From the NCBI RefSeq assembly GCF_004193775.1, contig NC_041002.1, positions 17,169,535-17,233,534 of the forward strand: a DNA stretch of 64,000 nucleotides. Direction: 5' to 3'. This DNA is from Glycine soja. Lineage: Eukaryota > Streptophyta > Magnoliopsida > Fabales > Fabaceae. The notes beneath the pieces were generated by a model, which was not told the origin of the DNA, ran no database searches, and saw only the letters and a list, made by a program, of their open reading frames with translations. A program made the position numbers and the translations under genes. Shown here in pieces: positions 43,701 through 54,891 of this stretch (its first letter is position 1; the number at the start of each line of letters is the position of its first letter).

Positions 43701-45431
43701 TTTAACTCTTGTCATGTGTCTGGAACAGCCGCTATCTAGGTACCAATCTTCCTTAGCTGATGCTCTAAGTGAAGTATGAACAACAAGACTAACAATCTTG
43801 TGTTTTGGAACCCACATCATCTTCCTTCCGCTGCTGCTACTTTGAGTTCCATGATGTGGATGGCCATGTAGATGATAGCAAAAGGGCTTTATGTGACCAT
43901 ACTTGCCACAGTAGTGACACCTCCACTTCTTTCTTTTGCTCTTTTTCTGCTGCGTTCCATGATGTCGAGACCGATGTTGTGACATCGTGGCTCCAGTGCT
44001 GTTTTTGGCAGGAACAAATTCTGTCATGGTTATTCTGCCAGCAGATTTATGATTAAGCCCAAGTCCTCTCTGGTTTCCAACATTCTTTCCAAGCTGTAGC
44101 ACCTCATCAAGCATATCTGAGCCTTTATTCAGCATCTTTATTGATTTTGTCATGTTTTCCAGTTTAGAGTTCAGAAAACCAACTTCTCCTTTAAGCTCAG
44201 AGATCTCCTCTTCATGTGCCTCCTTCTCAGCCTCCAGATTTGCAATGACCTTCTTCAGTTGTGCTTCTTGCTGAAGAATCTTCTCACTTTTGATGCATAG
44301 TTCTCTATAGGATATAGCAAGCTCATCAAAAGTGATTTCACTATCTGTATCACTTGAATCTTCAGCAGATTCAAATCTCCCAGTGAGTGCATTCACATCT
44401 CTGTCAGAATCACTTTCTTGTTCACTCTCTGTATCATCAGACCGACATACAGAAAGTCCTTTCCTCTGCTTCTTGAGATGAGTGGGACATTCAGCTTTGA
44501 TGTGTCCATAGCCTTCACACCCACGGCATTGAATTCCTTTGCTGTGACTGGGCTTTTCATCCGACCTTTTCTGGTATTCACTAACTTTCCTGATGTCGAA
44601 AGGGATGTTCCGGACATGTGGTTTCTGCCTCCTGTCCATTCTGTTCAGCACTTTGTTGAACTGTTTTCCAAGGAGCACAACTGCGTTAGTTAGCCCTTCA
44701 TCAGTATCCAGGTCATACTCATCTTCTTCTCCTTCATCATTAGACACGAACGCCAGATTCTTGCTCTTCTTTTCAGTCCTATCCGAGAGTCCTAGCTCAA
44801 AGGTTTGAAGGGAACCAATGAGTTCATCTACTCTCATGTTGCAAATGTCTTGGGCCTCCTCTATTGCAGTGACTTTCATGTCAAATCTCTTAGGCAAAGA
44901 TCTGAGGATCTTTCTCACCAGCTTTTCATCTGTCACCCTTTCTCCCAAGGCAGTGCAAGCATTGGCAATTTCAAGAATGTTCATGTGGAAGTCATGAATA
45001 CACTCTTCCTCCTTCATCTTCAGATTTTCGAATTTTGTAGCCAATAGTTGCAATCTGGACATCTTCACTTTGGAGGTTCCTTCATGAGTGGTTTTCAGGA
45101 TCTCCCATGCATCCTTGGCCACAGTGCATGTGTTGATCAGTCTGAAGATATTCTTGTCAACTCCATTGAATAGAGCATTCAAGGCTTTGGAGTTTCCAAG
45201 TGCCAATTCGTCTTCTTCTTTTGTCCAGTCTTCTTCTGGCTTCAATCCATCAGTGGGCTTTCCTTCTGTGTCCAGCATCTTGGGATGTTCCCAGCCTTTG
45301 ATGACAGCTTTCCAGGTTCTGCTATCCAGTGATTTGAGGAAGGCCACCATCCTTGCTTTCCAGTATTCATAGTTGGTTCCATCCAGAATTGGTGGTCTGT
45401 TCACTGGTCCTCCTTCTTTCTCCATGTTCAT
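40698..45431 (-). CDS. SIRE1-like gag-pol polyprotein, unit 1 (1,577 aa)
   Basis: An intact polyprotein that forms the particle, matures it, copies RNA to DNA and integrates it. In order: Gag ([16 protein letters not shown], residues 13-28), zinc knuckle C302-C315, acidic and coiled-coil-like linker (about 340-435), second zinc knuckle C505-C518, protease DSG at 566-568, integrase HHCC (H694, H699, C728, C731) and DDE (D759, D822, E858), RT with YVDD at 1262-1265 and D1177, RNase H with D1426, E1469 and D1502, ending CLLEDL. The start is the first ATG, 58 bp from the LTR. Residue 575 is Arg (MTRVK), where unit 2 and the copia consensus have Gly, just after the protease active site. The stop is UAG with CAA UUA following. 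Confidence 0.96.
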   Translation of the reverse strand: MNMEKEGGPVNRPPILDGTNYEYWKARMVAFLKSLDSRTWKAVIKGWEHPKMLDTEGKPTDGLKPEEDWTKEEDELALGNSKALNALFNGVDKNIFRLINTCTVAKDAWEILKTTHEGTSKVKMSRLQLLATKFENLKMKEEECIHDFHMNILEIANACTALGERVTDEKLVRKILRSLPKRFDMKVTAIEEAQDICNMRVDELIGSLQTFELGLSDRTEKKSKNLAFVSNDEGEEDEYDLDTDEGLTNAVVLLGKQFNKVLNRMDRRQKPHVRNIPFDIRKVSEYQKRSDEKPSHSKGIQCRGCEGYGHIKAECPTHLKKQRKGLSVCRSDDTESEQESDSDRDVNALTGRFESAEDSSDTDSEITFDELAISYRELCIKSEKILQQEAQLKKVIANLEAEKEAHEEEISELKGEVGFLNSKLENMTKSIKMLNKGSDMLDEVLQLGKNVGNQRGLGLNHKSAGRITMTEFVPAKNSTGATMSQHRSRHHGTQQKKSKRKKWRCHYCGKYGHIKPFCYHLHGHPHHGTQSSSSGRKMMWVPKHKIVSLVVHTSLRASAKEDWYLDSGCSRHMTRVKEFLVNIEPCSTSYVTFGDGSKGKITGMGKLVHDGLPSLNKVLLVKGLTANLISISQLCDEGFNVNFTKSECLVTNEKSEVLMKGSRSKDNCYLWTPQETSYSSTCLFSKEDEVKIWHQRFGHLHLRGMKKIIDKGAVRGIPNLKIEEGRICGECQIGKQVKMSHQKLQHQTTSRVLELLHMDLMGPMQVESLGGKRYAYVVVDDFSRFTWVNFIREKSDTFEVFKELSLRLQREKDCVIKRIRSDHGKEFENSKFTEFCTSEGITHEFSAAITPQQNGIVERKNRTLQEAARVMLHAKELPYNLWAEAMNTACYIHNRVTLRKGTPTTLYEIWKGRKPTVKHFHIFGSPCYILADREQRRKMDPKSDAGIFLGYSTNSRAYRVFNSRTRTVMESINVVVDDLTPARKKDVEEDVRTSGDNVADTAKSAENAENSDSATDEPNINQPDRRPPSRIQKMHPKELIIGDPNRGVTTRSREIEIVSNSCFVSKIEPKNVKEALTDEFWINAMQEELEQFKRNEVWELVPRPEGTNVIGTKWIFKNKTNEEGVITRNKARLVAQGYTQIEGIDFDETFAPVARLESIRLLLGVACILNFKLYQMDVKSAFLNGYLNEEAYVEQPKGFVDPTHPDHVYRLKKALYGLKQAPRAWYERLTEFLTQQGYRKGGIDKTLFVKQDAENLMIAQIYVDDIVFGGMSNEMLRHFVQQMQSEFEMSLVGELTYFLGLQVKQMEDSIFLSQSKYAKNIVKKFGMENASHKRTPAPTHLKLSKDEAGTSVDQSLYRSMIGSLLYLTASRPDITYAVGVCARYQANPKISHLNQVKRILKYVNGTSDYGIMYCHCSDSMLVGYCDADWAGSADDRKSTSGGCFYLGNNLISWFSKKQNCVSLSTAEAEYIAAGSSCSQLVWMKQMLKEYNVEQDVMTLYCDNLSAINISKNPVQHSRTKHIDIRHHYIRDLVDDKVITLEHVDTEEQIADIFTKALDANQFEKLRGKLGICLLEDL

Positions 45432-45475
45432 CAGAATTTATCTCCCTAGATCTCACTCAGTGATTTCGAGTGCCC

Positions 45476-45487
45476 GCTCTGATACCA
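45476..45487 (-). other. Primer binding site of unit 1, initiator-Met tRNA
   Basis: TGGTATCAGAGC on the minus strand, two bases from the middle LTR. The LTR end itself holds a near copy (TTGGTATCAGA at 45496-45507 in reverse), so the priming sequence occurs twice within 30 bp. Confidence 0.9.
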
Positions 45488-45489
45488 AT

Positions 45490-46490
45490 TGAAATTCTGA
45501 TACCAATGACAGATGTCGTACCAGATGTCACGACATCACGCTTCAGAACATGGAGATTATATTTGACTGAATGAACAGATTAAACAAGTAAATAACACAA
45601 GAGAATTGTTAACCCAGTTCGGTGCAACGTCACCTACATCTGGGGGCTACCAAGCCAGGGAGGAAATCCACTAAAAATAGTGTTAGTTCGAAGATCTAAC
45701 AGCCACTGTTTACAACCTTCTCACCTAACCACTACCCGTGCAACCTCTACCTAAGAGCCACTCTTAGATATGAGAACCCCTCTCACTCCCTCTCAATCAC
45801 TCTCCCGTGTTTACAATTAAATCAAATACACACCAGAGATTGCTCTCTGAACAATAGAGATCAACTCTACACACTCAGGTCCAACACTTGATGTTAGGGT
45901 AACATCAAGGTGGCTCACAAAACACTCAAGTCCCAAAACTCACAAAATAACTCTTCAATCCCGGACTTGGTAGAAAACTCATGCAGCCTTCATGTTTATA
46001 TAGCAGTGTGCGTATCTGGGCTGCAACAACTTGCGCTGGATGAGATCTATCATTCTCCTGAAAAATCTGCACTTAAAGATCTAAAAGATAACGTTTGATC
46101 TTTTAGTTTTTATCTTTAATCTTTAATCCCTGAACGAACTATTCAAGTTTGTAATTCGAACTTTAATTATCTTTTAATTCATTCCTAAAGATAGATCGTC
46201 TAATCTGTTGCTAACTGCACAATAATCTGTTAAAGATATAACAGATTTATGTGTCCAGTATTTTCGGGCCGGATGTCCTGGACATCGTATCCGACATCGT
46301 GGATCCTGCAGCTTCAATTCTTCATTTGACATTTTATCTTGCCTTGTGCATTGTGCAGCCCGATCTGATTCCTTGACATAATGTTAGACAGCATGTGCAG
46401 CAACTCCAGCTTTCCTTCATTGTCTAAGTGCTTATGTTTTAACAAAATTTTAGCCAATCTTTTAAAGCTTAGTAAAGCTAAGCACTAACA
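45490..46490 (-). repeat. SIRE1-like LTR 2 (shared middle LTR)
   Basis: 1,001 bp, identical by eye to LTR1. It is the 5' LTR of unit 1 (followed by a PBS on the left) and the 3' LTR of unit 2 (preceded by a polypurine tract on the right). There is no target duplication at either side, as expected for a recombination product and not for two separate insertions. Confidence 0.95.
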
Positions 46491-47121
46491 ATCTCCCCCT
46501 TTGGCAAATTTTGTCTAAAACATACTTAGACACTTCCTGAGCAGGTACGAGCAGTTATGCAAGTGGGATCAGCAACTTTCATTATCAGAGTAATCAAGCA
46601 CAGCGGTATCTGTAGTGGCGACAGCAAAATTCTGCAAGTTGCAAGTCGTTTCCCGGATGTCAAGACATCTCACGTGACATCAGCTTTCTGCTCCCCCTGT
46701 CTCCATGCTCTTACTGCTGTGAAGCAGTTCACTGCAGCATCTTCTATCAGCTACTAGTCTTTTCCAGGATGTCAAGACATCTCATGTGACATCAGCTTTT
46801 TGCTCCCCCTGTCTCCATGCTCGTACTGCATCTTCTATCAGCTACTAGTTTCAGTAGCTTACATCAATCATCATCAGCAGCAGCAGTCTCCCCTCAAAAT
46901 CATATACATACAACTCCCCCTCAAAATCATGAATCATGCATACATCGTATCCTACTACTCACAATCATAAATCATGCATAATACTATTACTCCCCCTTTT
47001 TAGACAGAATTTGGCAAAAGTAGAATGCATGCAAATATTACAGACCAATAGCAATCAATTGTTCAAAGGGACATGCCCCTATAGCTAGTAAGAGTAAAAA
47101 GCAAAAATAAAGGTCTGATGG
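46491..47121 (-). other. 3' UTR of unit 2 with multiple polypurine tracts
   Basis: Same as unit 1 except that the fourth tract has four C instead of five (46,888-46,894). The main tract lies at 46,493-46,500 next to the middle LTR. Confidence 0.8.
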
Positions 47122-49098
47122 TCATGGGGTGGCATCAGAATCATCATCATCGGATTCTGTATCCTCTGCTGCATCTTCTTCTTCCTCAGCGGCTTCTTCT
47201 TCTTCCTCAGCTGCTTCACCATCATCAATGCCACTGTCTGAGAGTCTTTTGATCAGGCGTTCCAGCTCCATTTTCTTCTCTGTGGTGGCTTTGATGGTTG
47301 CTTCCAGCACCTTGCATGTGTCCTTGAGTTCAGCAATCAAAGCATCCTTGGACACAGCACCTGAAGCAGCAGCTTTCCCTGATGTCGAGACAATGTCTGG
47401 GACATGTGTCCCCTCAAACAGTTTGTAATGCAGGGACAGAGCCGATTCTCTCTTCATCACAGAGTCAATGTTGTTTAACATATTGGGATGTTGACTCAAC
47501 ATAATGCCACACAATACAGTAGGGAAGGCAATGGGTAATTTGACAGCAAAAGATTCTGAATGCTTAACAGTTTGATCAAAAATATAGTTTCCAAAATTAA
47601 ATTTGGACTTGGTTCCAACAGCATACAGAAATTTACCCAAACCTGTGGCAACCGTGGAAGTATGATTGGTGGGTACCCAGTTGGCAGTGCCAATCCTATG
47701 CAGGATTGCATACTTCACACTTAGCTTCCTTGCAGAAAGCTTCCCTTTCTTTGGCCAATGCTGGACTTGCTTGGCAGTGATTTCCTTGGCAATTTGATGC
47801 TCAGAAACAGCAATATCCACCACTCCTTCAGTTGGTCTGCCCAGATACTTGTTGATTACAGCAGGGGAGAATCTAATACATTTTCCTCTGACAAACACTT
47901 TCTGATACTCATCACTCTTTCTGTTTGTTATGTCAGAGGGAATGTTGACAATGAATTCCCTGACTAGGCTTTCATAACAATCTCCCAACTTGGTGACTGT
48001 TTTCAGCAGTCCAGCAGCCTTGATGAGGTCCATGATCTCCTTGCAATCCAAGGCATCTCTTCCCAGTTCTCTTTCAACAGCAAGTCTGCGTTGATATACA
48101 AATTTCCACCTTTCAACATTGCCAATGGAGTGGAATGAAATGTTGTCCAATGGTGCATCAGGGACATTTCCAGGCACCTTTTTCCCTGATTTCTTGGCCC
48201 TCTTGATGTCGAGAACATCTAGTTCGACATCATCATCAGAATTAGATGAGGAAATTTCTTTCCTCTTCTTGGAAGGAATTGCAACTTTGCTCCATCTGGA
48301 TGTGGTAGGAGTGATTGGTGTGCTCTTCTTCTGTGCCATAGTTTTGATTCGTCCAGACCTAGTAATGGGGGTTTTTCCCTTTCTGCTTTGTAATCTTTCT
48401 GCAATGCCGGGTGCCAACTTGTTGGCAATGGGTTCCTCATCAGATTCTACTTCTTCTAGGTCAATGAGGTCACCTGGAGCAGGTTCTGGTGCCCTTGGTG
48501 CAGGGGTCTCCTCTGTGGCTTGGTCCTCTTCCTCTGTTGATTCCTCTTCACTGGGTGAAGGGAGGGCTTCAGCATTTGGGGTGGAAGATGTTGGAACATC
48601 TTTATCAGCATCAGGCACAGAAGCATTTTTCAAAATGCTACTCACAATACTGCGGATCTTCTTATCCATCTCCGTGTCTACTTCCCTAGGACTTGTTGCA
48701 AGGCTAGGGTTTTCAGAAATCTTCACTCCCTGTTGTCTTTTGGGGACCAATTTCTCAGGAACAGGGGCTTGACCAGGAATCATTTGTATGGGTTGGATAT
48801 TGAATTCAGGTTGTTCCTGGTTTGATGGTGCTTTGGTGGATGATGGAGACGATGGTACAGAGGGTGAACCAGGAGATGAAGTTTCTTTTGGTGAGGTAGC
48901 CATGGAGAAGCAGAGCTTTTGAAATGGTTTCGTGAAAATCTGAGAGGTGTTGGGGAATGCTGATGAAACCGAGAATGCCACGAAAATGTAAATTTGAATG
49001 AGGAATGTAGAGGGACGTGTGAAGCAACGGTCGAATTTGTTTTGGCCCAGTAGAGAACGCGCTATTAACGTTTGAGCACGTTCAGATAAAAGTAATTG
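47122..49098 (-). CDS. SIRE1-like env-like ORF of unit 2
   Basis: The conceptual product is the same as that of unit 1 over the 619 residues compared. It is in phase with the gag-pol stop at 49099-49101, and the first ATG is at 48,903. Domain order is as in unit 1: Pro/Ser-rich, acidic, central domain, hydrophobic segment, coiled-coil-like helix, acidic tail. Identity between the copies fits very recent duplication. Confidence 0.88.
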   Translation of the reverse strand, partial: QLLLSERAQTLIARSLLGQNKFDRCFTRPSTFLIQIYIFVAFSVSSAFPNTSQIFTKPFQKLCFSMATSPKETSSPGSPSVPSSPSSTKAPSNQEQPEFNIQPIQMIPGQAPVPEKLVPKRQQGVKISENPSLATSPREVDTEMDKKIRSIVSSILKNASVPDADKDVPTSSTPNAEALPSPSEEESTEEEDQATEETPAPRAPEPAPGDLIDLEEVESDEEPIANKLAPGIAERLQSRKGKTPITRSGRIKTMAQKKSTPITPTTSRWSKVAIPSKKRKEISSSNSDDDVELDVLDIKRAKKSGKKVPGNVPDAPLDNISFHSIGNVERWKFVYQRRLAVERELGRDALDCKEIMDLIKAAGLLKTVTKLGDCYESLVREFIVNIPSDITNRKSDEYQKVFVRGKCIRFSPAVINKYLGRPTEGVVDIAVSEHQIAKEITAKQVQHWPKKGKLSARKLSVKYAILHRIGTANWVPTNHTSTVATGLGKFLYAVGTKSKFNFGNYIFDQTVKHSESFAVKLPIAFPTVLCGIMLSQHPNMLNNIDSVMKRESALSLHYKLFEGTHVPDIVSTSGKAAASGAVSKDALIAELKDTCKVLEATIKATTEKKMELERLIKRLSDSGIDDGEAAEEEEEAAEEEEDAAEDTESDDDDSDATP

Positions 49099-52000
49099 CT
49101 ATAAATCCTCTAGCAGACAAATGCCCAGCTTGCCCCTCAGTTTTTCAAACTGATTTGCATCCAATGCCTTTGTGAAAATATCTGCTATTTGTTCCTCAGT
49201 GTCAACATGCTCCAGTGTGATAACTTTATCATCAACAAGATCTCTAATATAGTGATGTCTAATGTCAATGTGCTTGGTTCTGCTGTGTTGAACAGGATTT
49301 TTAGAAATATTAATAGCACTCAAGTTGTCACAGTACAATGTCATGACATCTTGTTCGACATTGTACTCCTTCAGCATCTGCTTCATCCAAACTAGTTGTG
49401 AACAGCTGCTTCCTGCTGCAATATACTCTGCTTCTGCAGTAGATAGGGACACACAGTTCTGCTTCTTGCTGAACCATGAAATAAGATTGTTGCCCAGATA
49501 GAAGCATCCACCAGAAGTGCTTTTTCTGTCATCTGCACTTCCAGCCCAATCAGCATCACAATACCCAACCAGCATTGAATCTGAACAATGACAGTACATA
49601 ATCCCATAGTCACTGGTGCCATTTACATATTTCAGAATTCTCTTTACTTGATTCAAGTGACTTATCTTAGGATTGGCTTGATATCTTGCACAAACACCTA
49701 CTGCATAGGTGATGTCAGGTCTGCTAGCTGTTAAATATAGTAAGCTCCCAATCATGCTTCTGTACAGACTTTGATCAACACTGGTGCCAGCTTCATCTTT
49801 GGACAGCTTCAAGTGAGTAGGTGCAGGTGTTCTTTTATGGCTGGCATTTTCCATCCCAAACTTCTTGACAATGTTCTTTGCATACTTGCTTTGTGAGAGG
49901 AATATGGAGTCTTCCATCTGCTTCACTTGGAGTCCCAGAAAATAAGTCAGCTCTCCAACAAGACTCATCTCAAATTCAGATTGCATCTGTTGGACAAAAT
50001 GTCGAAGCATCTCATTCGACATCCCTCCAAACACAATGTCATCAACATATATCTGTGCTATCATCAAGTTTTCAGCATCTTGTTTGACAAAGAGAGTCTT
50101 GTCAATTCCTCCCTTCCTATACCCTTGCTGAGTAAGGAACTCTGTTAGCCTTTCATACCAAGCTCTTGGAGCTTGCTTCAATCCATAGAGAGCCTTCTTG
50201 AGCCTGTATACATGATCTGGATGAGTTGGATCTACAAATCCCTTTGGCTGCTCCACATAGGCTTCTTCATTCAGGTATCCATTCAGAAACGCGCTCTTCA
50301 CATCCATCTGGTACAGCTTGAAGTTGAGGATGCAAGCTACACCAAGTAACAATCTGATGGACTCAAGTCTAGCAACAGGGGCGAAAGTTTCATCAAAGTC
50401 TATGCCTTCAATCTGAGTATAGCCTTGAGCAACAAGTCTGGCCTTGTTTCTGGTTATAACACCTTCTTCATTAGTTTTGTTCTTGAAGATCCACTTGGTG
50501 CCAATCACATTAGTTCCCTCGGGTCTAGGAACTAGCTCCCAAACTTCATTCCTTTTGAATTGCTCCAATTCTTCTTGCATAGCATTGATCCAGAACTCAT
50601 CAGTCAGTGCTTCTTTCACATTCTTGGGCTCAATTTTGGAGACAAAACATGAATTGGAGACAATCTCAATCTCCCTTGATCTTGTAGTGACTCCTCTGTT
50701 TGGATCTCCTATAATCAGCTCCTTGGGGTGCATCTTCTGGATTCTACTGGGGGGTCTCCTGTCAGGTTGATTGATGTTTGGTTCATCTGTAGCAGAATCA
50801 GAGTTTTCTGCATTTTCTGCACTTTTAGCTGTATCTGCTACATTGTCTCCCGATGTTCTGACATCTTCTTCGACATCCTTCTTTCTTGCTGGAGTTAGAT
50901 CATCAACAACCACATTGATGGATTCCATCACAGTTCTGGTTCTGGAATTGAATACTCTATATGCTCTGCTGTTTGTAGAGTATCCCAAGAATATTCCTGC
51001 ATCACTCTTGGGATCCATCTTTCTCCTTTGCTCTCTATCTGCCAAAATGTAACATGGACTTCCAAAGATGTGGAAGTGCTTGACAGTTGGCTTCCTCCCT
51101 TTCCAGATTTCATACAGTGTGGTTGGAGTCCCTTTTCTAAGTGTGACTCTGTTGTGGATATAGCATGCTGTGTTCATGGCTTCAGCCCAGAGATTATAGG
51201 GAAGTTCTTTGGCATGAAGCATGACCCTAGCAGCTTCCTGCAAAGTCCTGTTTTTCCTTTCAACTATGCCATTTTGTTGTGGTGTAATGGCTGCAGAGAA
51301 CTCATGAGTGATGCCTTCAGATGTGCAGAATTCAGTAAACTTGCTGTTTTCAAACTCTTTGCCATGGTCACTCCTAATTCTCTTGATAACACAGTCTTTT
51401 TCTCTTTGAAGTCTTAGACTCAACTCTTTGAATACTTCAAAGGTGTCTGATTTCTCTCTGATAAAGTTGACCCAGGTAAATCTGGAGAAATCATCCACAA
51501 CAACATAGGCATACCTCTTTCCTCCAAGGCTTTCAACTTGCATAGGCCCCATCAAGTCCATGTGAAGTAGTTCCAGCACCCTGGAAGTGGTCTGATGTTG
51601 AAGCTTCTGGTGGGACATCTTGACTTGCTTTCCAATCTGACATTCACCACAGATTCTGCCTTCTTCTATTTTCAGATTGGGAATGCCTCTAACAGCACCT
51701 TTGTCAATGATTTTCTTCATGCCTCTTAAGTGCAGATGTCCAAATCTTTGATGCCATATTTTGACTTCATCTTCTTTGGAGAATAGACATGTGGAGGAGT
51801 AACTGGTTTCTTGAGGTGTCCACAGGTAACAGTTGTCCTTTGATCTGCTGCCCTTCATTAGAACTTCACTCTTCTCATTTGTCACCAAGCATTCTGACTT
51901 TGTGAAGTTTACATTGAATCCTTCATCACACAACTGACTGATGCTGATCAAGTTTGCAGTCAGTCCCTTCACCAGCAGTACTTTGTTCAGACTAGGAAGT

Positions 52001-53832
52001 CCATCATGGACTAGCTTTCCCATTCCAGTGATCTTTCCTTTAGAGCCATCTCCAAATGTCACATAGCTAGTGGAGCAAGGTTCAATGTTCACCAGGAATT
52101 CTTTAACTCCTGTCATGTGTCTGGAACAGCCGCTATCTAGGTACCAATCTTCCTTAGCTGATGCTCTAAGTGAAGTATGAACAACAAGACTAACAATCTT
52201 GTGTTTTGGAACCCACATCATCTTCCTTCCGCTGCTGCTACTTTGAGTTCCATGATGTGGATGGCCATGTAGATGATAGCAAAAGGGCTTTATGTGACCA
52301 TACTTGCCACAGTAGTGACACCTCCACTTCTTTCTTTTGCTCTTTTTCTGCTGCGTTCCATGATGTCGAGACCGATGTTGTGACATCGTGGCTCCAGTGC
52401 TGTTTTTGGCAGGAACAAATTCTGTCATGGTTATTCTGCCAGCAGATTTATGATTAAGCCCAAGTCCTCTCTGGTTTCCAACATTCTTTCCAAGCTGTAG
52501 CACCTCATCAAGCATATCTGAGCCTTTATTCAGCATCTTTATTGATTTTGTCATGTTTTCCAGTTTAGAGTTCAGAAAACCAACTTCTCCTTTAAGCTCA
52601 GAGATCTCCTCTTCATGTGCCTCCTTCTCAGCCTCCAGATTTGCAATGACCTTCTTCAGTTGTGCTTCTTGCTGAAGAATCTTCTCACTTTTGATGCATA
52701 GTTCTCTATAGGATATAGCAAGCTCATCAAAAGTGATTTCACTATCTGTATCACTTGAATCTTCAGCAGATTCAAATCTCCCAGTGAGTGCATTCACATC
52801 TCTGTCAGAATCACTTTCTTGTTCACTCTCTGTATCATCAGACCGACATACAGAAAGTCCTTTCCTCTGCTTCTTGAGATGAGTGGGACATTCAGCTTTG
52901 ATGTGTCCATAGCCTTCACACCCACGGCATTGAATTCCTTTGCTGTGACTGGGCTTTTCATCCGACCTTTTCTGGTATTCACTAACTTTCCTGATGTCGA
53001 AAGGGATGTTCCGGACATGTGGTTTCTGCCTCCTGTCCATTCTGTTCAGCACTTTGTTGAACTGTTTTCCAAGGAGCACAACTGCGTTAGTCAGCCCTTC
53101 ATCAGTATCCAGGTCATACTCATCTTCTTCTCCTTCATCATTAGACACGAACGCCAGATTCTTGCTCTTCTTTTCAGTCCTATCCGAGAGTCCTAGCTCA
53201 AAGGTTTGAAGGGAACCAATGAGTTCATCTACTCTCATGTTGCAAATGTCTTGGGCCTCCTCTATTGCAGTGACTTTCATGTCAAATCTCTTAGGCAAAG
53301 ATCTGAGGATCTTTCTCACCAGCTTTTCATCTGTCACCCTTTCTCCCAAGGCAGTGCAAGCATTGGCAATTTCAAGAATGTTCATGTGGAAGTCATGAAT
53401 ACACTCTTCCTCCTTCATCTTCAGATTTTCGAATTTTGTAGCCAATAGTTGCAATCTGGACATCTTCACTTTGGAGGTTCCTTCATGAGTGGTTTTCAGG
53501 ATCTCCCATGCATCCTTGGCCACAGTGCATGTGTTGATCAGTCTGAAGATATTCTTGTCAACTCCATTGAATAGAGCATTCAAGGCTTTGGAGTTTCCAA
53601 GTGCCAATTCGTCTTCTTCTTTTGTCCAGTCTTCTTCTGGCTTCAATCCATCAGTGGGCTTTCCTTCTGTGTCCAGCATCTTGGGATGTTCCCAGCCTTT
53701 GATGACAGCTTTCCAGGTTCTGCTATCCAGTGATTTGAGGAAGGCCACCATCCTTGCTTTCCAGTATTCATAGTTGGTTCCATCCAGAATTGGTGGTCTG
53801 TTCACTGGTCCTCCTTCTTTCTCCATGTTCAT
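49099..53832 (-). CDS. SIRE1-like gag-pol polyprotein, unit 2 (1,577 aa)
   Basis: Intact and nearly identical to unit 1, with the same domain order and catalytic residues. It differs at residue 575 (Gly here, matching the usual [10 protein letters not shown] protease motif) and by two synonymous changes noted at 51973 and 53092. It is therefore the more canonical of the two copies. It is driven by LTR3 and ends in the same UAG CAA UUA context. Confidence 0.96.
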   Translation of the reverse strand: MNMEKEGGPVNRPPILDGTNYEYWKARMVAFLKSLDSRTWKAVIKGWEHPKMLDTEGKPTDGLKPEEDWTKEEDELALGNSKALNALFNGVDKNIFRLINTCTVAKDAWEILKTTHEGTSKVKMSRLQLLATKFENLKMKEEECIHDFHMNILEIANACTALGERVTDEKLVRKILRSLPKRFDMKVTAIEEAQDICNMRVDELIGSLQTFELGLSDRTEKKSKNLAFVSNDEGEEDEYDLDTDEGLTNAVVLLGKQFNKVLNRMDRRQKPHVRNIPFDIRKVSEYQKRSDEKPSHSKGIQCRGCEGYGHIKAECPTHLKKQRKGLSVCRSDDTESEQESDSDRDVNALTGRFESAEDSSDTDSEITFDELAISYRELCIKSEKILQQEAQLKKVIANLEAEKEAHEEEISELKGEVGFLNSKLENMTKSIKMLNKGSDMLDEVLQLGKNVGNQRGLGLNHKSAGRITMTEFVPAKNSTGATMSQHRSRHHGTQQKKSKRKKWRCHYCGKYGHIKPFCYHLHGHPHHGTQSSSSGRKMMWVPKHKIVSLVVHTSLRASAKEDWYLDSGCSRHMTGVKEFLVNIEPCSTSYVTFGDGSKGKITGMGKLVHDGLPSLNKVLLVKGLTANLISISQLCDEGFNVNFTKSECLVTNEKSEVLMKGSRSKDNCYLWTPQETSYSSTCLFSKEDEVKIWHQRFGHLHLRGMKKIIDKGAVRGIPNLKIEEGRICGECQIGKQVKMSHQKLQHQTTSRVLELLHMDLMGPMQVESLGGKRYAYVVVDDFSRFTWVNFIREKSDTFEVFKELSLRLQREKDCVIKRIRSDHGKEFENSKFTEFCTSEGITHEFSAAITPQQNGIVERKNRTLQEAARVMLHAKELPYNLWAEAMNTACYIHNRVTLRKGTPTTLYEIWKGRKPTVKHFHIFGSPCYILADREQRRKMDPKSDAGIFLGYSTNSRAYRVFNSRTRTVMESINVVVDDLTPARKKDVEEDVRTSGDNVADTAKSAENAENSDSATDEPNINQPDRRPPSRIQKMHPKELIIGDPNRGVTTRSREIEIVSNSCFVSKIEPKNVKEALTDEFWINAMQEELEQFKRNEVWELVPRPEGTNVIGTKWIFKNKTNEEGVITRNKARLVAQGYTQIEGIDFDETFAPVARLESIRLLLGVACILNFKLYQMDVKSAFLNGYLNEEAYVEQPKGFVDPTHPDHVYRLKKALYGLKQAPRAWYERLTEFLTQQGYRKGGIDKTLFVKQDAENLMIAQIYVDDIVFGGMSNEMLRHFVQQMQSEFEMSLVGELTYFLGLQVKQMEDSIFLSQSKYAKNIVKKFGMENASHKRTPAPTHLKLSKDEAGTSVDQSLYRSMIGSLLYLTASRPDITYAVGVCARYQANPKISHLNQVKRILKYVNGTSDYGIMYCHCSDSMLVGYCDADWAGSADDRKSTSGGCFYLGNNLISWFSKKQNCVSLSTAEAEYIAAGSSCSQLVWMKQMLKEYNVEQDVMTLYCDNLSAINISKNPVQHSRTKHIDIRHHYIRDLVDDKVITLEHVDTEEQIADIFTKALDANQFEKLRGKLGICLLEDL

Positions 53833-53876
53833 CAGAATTTATCTCCCTAGATCTCACTCAGTGATTTCGAGTGCCC

Positions 53877-53888
53877 GCTCTGATACCA
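53877..53888 (-). other. Primer binding site of unit 2
   Basis: TGGTATCAGAGC on the minus strand, two bases from LTR3; initiator-Met type. Confidence 0.9.
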
Positions 53889-53890
53889 AT

Positions 53891-54891
53891 TGAAATTCTG
53901 ATACCAATGACAGATGTCGTACCAGATGTCACGACATCACGCTTCAGAACATGGAGATTATATTTGACTGAATGAACAGATTAAACAAGTAAATAACACA
54001 AGAGAATTGTTAACCCAGTTCGGTGCAACGTCACCTACATCTGGGGGCTACCAAGCCAGGGAGGAAATCCACTAAAAATAGTGTTAGTTCGAAGATCTAA
54101 CAGCCACTGTTTACAACCTTCTCACCTAACCACTACCCGTGCAACCTCTACCTAAGAGCCACTCTTAGATATGAGAACCCCTCTCACTCCCTCTCAATCA
54201 CTCTCCCGTGTTTACAATTAAATCAAATACACACCAGAGATTGCTCTCTGAACAATAGAGATCAACTCTACACACTCAGGTCCAACACTTGATGTTAGGG
54301 TAACATCAAGGTGGCTCACAAAACACTCAAGTCCCAAAACTCACAAAATAACTCTTCAATCCCGGACTTGGTAGAAAACTCGTGCAGCCTTCATGTTTAT
54401 ATAGCAGTGTGCGTATCTGGGCTGCAACAACTTGCGCTGGATGAGATCTATCATTCTCCTGAAAAATCTGCACTTAAAGATCTAAAAGATAACGTTTGAT
54501 CTTTTAGTTTTTATCTTTAATCTTTAATCCCTGAACGAACTATTCAAGTTTGTAATTCGAACTTTAATTATCTTTTAATTCATTCCTAAAGATAGATCGT
54601 CTAATCTGTTGCTAACTGCACAATAATCTGTTAAAGATATAACAGATTTATGTGTCCAGTATTTTCGGGCCGGATGTCCTGGACATCGTATCCGACATCG
54701 TGGATCCTGCAGCTTCAATTCTTCATTTGACATTTTATCTTGCCTTGTGCATTGTGCAGCCCGATCTGATTCCTTGACATAATGTTAGACAGCATGTGCA
54801 GCAACTCCAGCTTTCCTTCATTGTCTAAGTGCTTATGTTTTAACAAAATTTTAGCCAATCTTTTAAAGCTTAGTAAAGCTAAGCACTAACA
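53891..54891 (-). repeat. SIRE1-like LTR 3 (5' LTR of unit 2)
   Basis: 1,001 bp with one difference from LTR1 and LTR2 (G at 54382). It is followed by the outer target duplication AATAG at 54892-54896. Confidence 0.95.

Larger units (their letters stand above)
37088..54891 (-). mobile_element. SIRE1-like: Tandem SIRE1-like Sirevirus array: LTR-internal-LTR-internal-LTR
   Basis: Two full copia/Sirevirus units share a middle LTR. LTRs are at 37088-38088, 45490-46490 and 53891-54891, all 1,001 bp with TG...CA ends. AATAG occurs once on each outer side (37083-37087 and 54892-54896), so the whole array occupies one insertion site in the LTR of Ogre element B. The unit period is 8,402 then 8,401 bp. 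By eye LTR1 and LTR2 are identical and LTR3 differs once (G at 54382 against A). The internal regions differ by one C in a C-run (38,486-38,493 against 46,888-46,894) and by three substitutions (43572/51973, 43709/52110, 44691/53092). Integrase precedes RT, and an env-like ORF follows pol, as in SIRE1 of soybean. Both units look intact. Confidence 0.95.

Noticed and set aside
37088..54891. Two independent SIRE1-like insertions next to each other
   Set aside because: The middle LTR is shared, no target duplication flanks it, and the outer ends share one AATAG pair.
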